Positions 63,615 through 64,000 of a stretch of 64,000 nucleotides of DNA are shown here, one piece after another (the stretch's first letter is position 1; every line of letters begins with the position of its first letter). Origin of the DNA: Isoetes taiwanensis. Its lineage: Eukaryota > Streptophyta > Lycopodiopsida > Isoetales > Isoetaceae. The notes beneath the pieces were generated by a model that saw only the letters and a program-made list of their open reading frames with translations, was not told the DNA's origin and did not search any database. Made by a program: the position numbers and the translations under genes. The DNA is taken from positions 17,457,418 through 17,521,417 of the forward strand of contig JAJEKV010000010.1 in the NCBI GenBank assembly GCA_021234155.1, written 5' to 3'.

Positions 63615-64000
63615 ATGCCTTAATGGTTGTGGGGTCGACAAGCTGTTGAAGATGGTGCATTTCGTGCCATGTCAAACCACGGACATACATGAGACTAGCG
63701 CCATTGTACTCTTCACAAAGGAGATCTTCGGGCTCCATGGAATGCCGAGGGAGATTATTTCACATAGGGATCCGAAGTTCTCATTTTGAAAGAACCTCTT
63801 CAGCACAATTCAGACGAAGTTGTCCATGAGTACAACCTATGACCCGCAAACAGACGGACAAATAGAGTGCCAACTGGATATTGGAAGACATGTTGAGAAA
63901 CTATGTCTGGAATAAGCAGTCGAAATAAGAAGACTATATCCACTTGGTAGAATTTGCTTATAAACCACCAAGCAAGAGTCACACCAGATGTCACCATTCA
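63615..64000 (+). pseudogene. Ty3/gypsy retrotransposon, segment 3 (integrase core)
   Basis: Reads ALMVV, then after a one-base shift VDKLLKMVHFVPCQTTDIHE, LFTKEIFGLHGMPREIISHR, DPKFSF and STTYDPQTDGQIE. These are the central and C-terminal parts of a plant Ty3/gypsy integrase core, including the RDPKF motif (here HRDPKF) and the QTDGQ motif. It runs off the window end. Stops and frameshifts are present. Confidence 0.85.

Overview
This window is nuclear DNA of a land plant. It has spliced genes, a B3/B2 transcription factor of the ABI3/VP1 type, a plant-type glutamate dehydrogenase, a plant GH17 beta-1,3-glucanase fragment and plant-like hAT, LINE, Ty3/gypsy and pogo-like elements. Which plant group cannot be settled from sequence reading alone. 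Only the ABI3-like gene (8.5-11.7 kb, minus strand) looks like an ordinary resident gene. Almost everything else is mobile DNA, mostly decayed and deeply nested.

Layout. 0-8.3 kb: a foldback MITE, a fragment of a Sola-like DNA transposase, two inverted copies of a ~1-kb GC-richer composite repeat, two copies of a ~385-bp AT-rich repeat (one split by the composite repeat) and a LINE 3' end. 8.5-11.7 kb: the ABI3/VP1-like gene. 11.7-19 kb: a broken pogo-like transposase and gene-poor DNA. 19-26.4 kb: a second Sola-like transposase copy, cut by a 3.7-kb TIR element that carries a nearly complete, intron-containing glutamate dehydrogenase gene (a Pack-MULE-like transduplication). 26.8-27.8 kb: a GH17 pseudogene with a hAT MITE inserted on its splice acceptor. 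28.3-40.4 kb: a hAT transposase gene (hAT-1) split by a 9,715-bp hAT element (hAT-2) with perfect 13-bp TIRs and an 8-bp TSD that is a splice-donor sequence. hAT-2 carries its own transposase plus a protein-kinase-like gene and a coiled-coil/RING gene; a MITE with hAT-2 termini sits inside the kinase gene. 42.9-46.1 kb: an FCP1-like HAD phosphatase gene split by a LINE. 46.3-64 kb: one Ty3/gypsy element cut twice, first by a 7,208-bp TIR element with an unusual transposase (47190-54397) and then by a 9,014-bp Sola-like element (54601-63614).

The most unusual system is that 9-kb Sola-like element. Inside 21-bp perfect TIRs it holds a transposase on the plus strand. On the minus strand it holds an FCP1-like HAD phosphatase and a RING/coiled-coil protein that seems to be spliced to an Ulp1-type (SUMO-protease-like) C-terminus. 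Together with hAT-2 (kinase plus RING) and the GDH carrier, the window holds three DNA transposons that bear signalling, ubiquitin/SUMO or metabolic genes.

The insertion order is read from target-site duplications whose removal restores an interrupted reading frame or splice site. Superfamily names for the Sola-like and MULE-like elements are inferences from TSD length, termini and motifs; no database search was possible.
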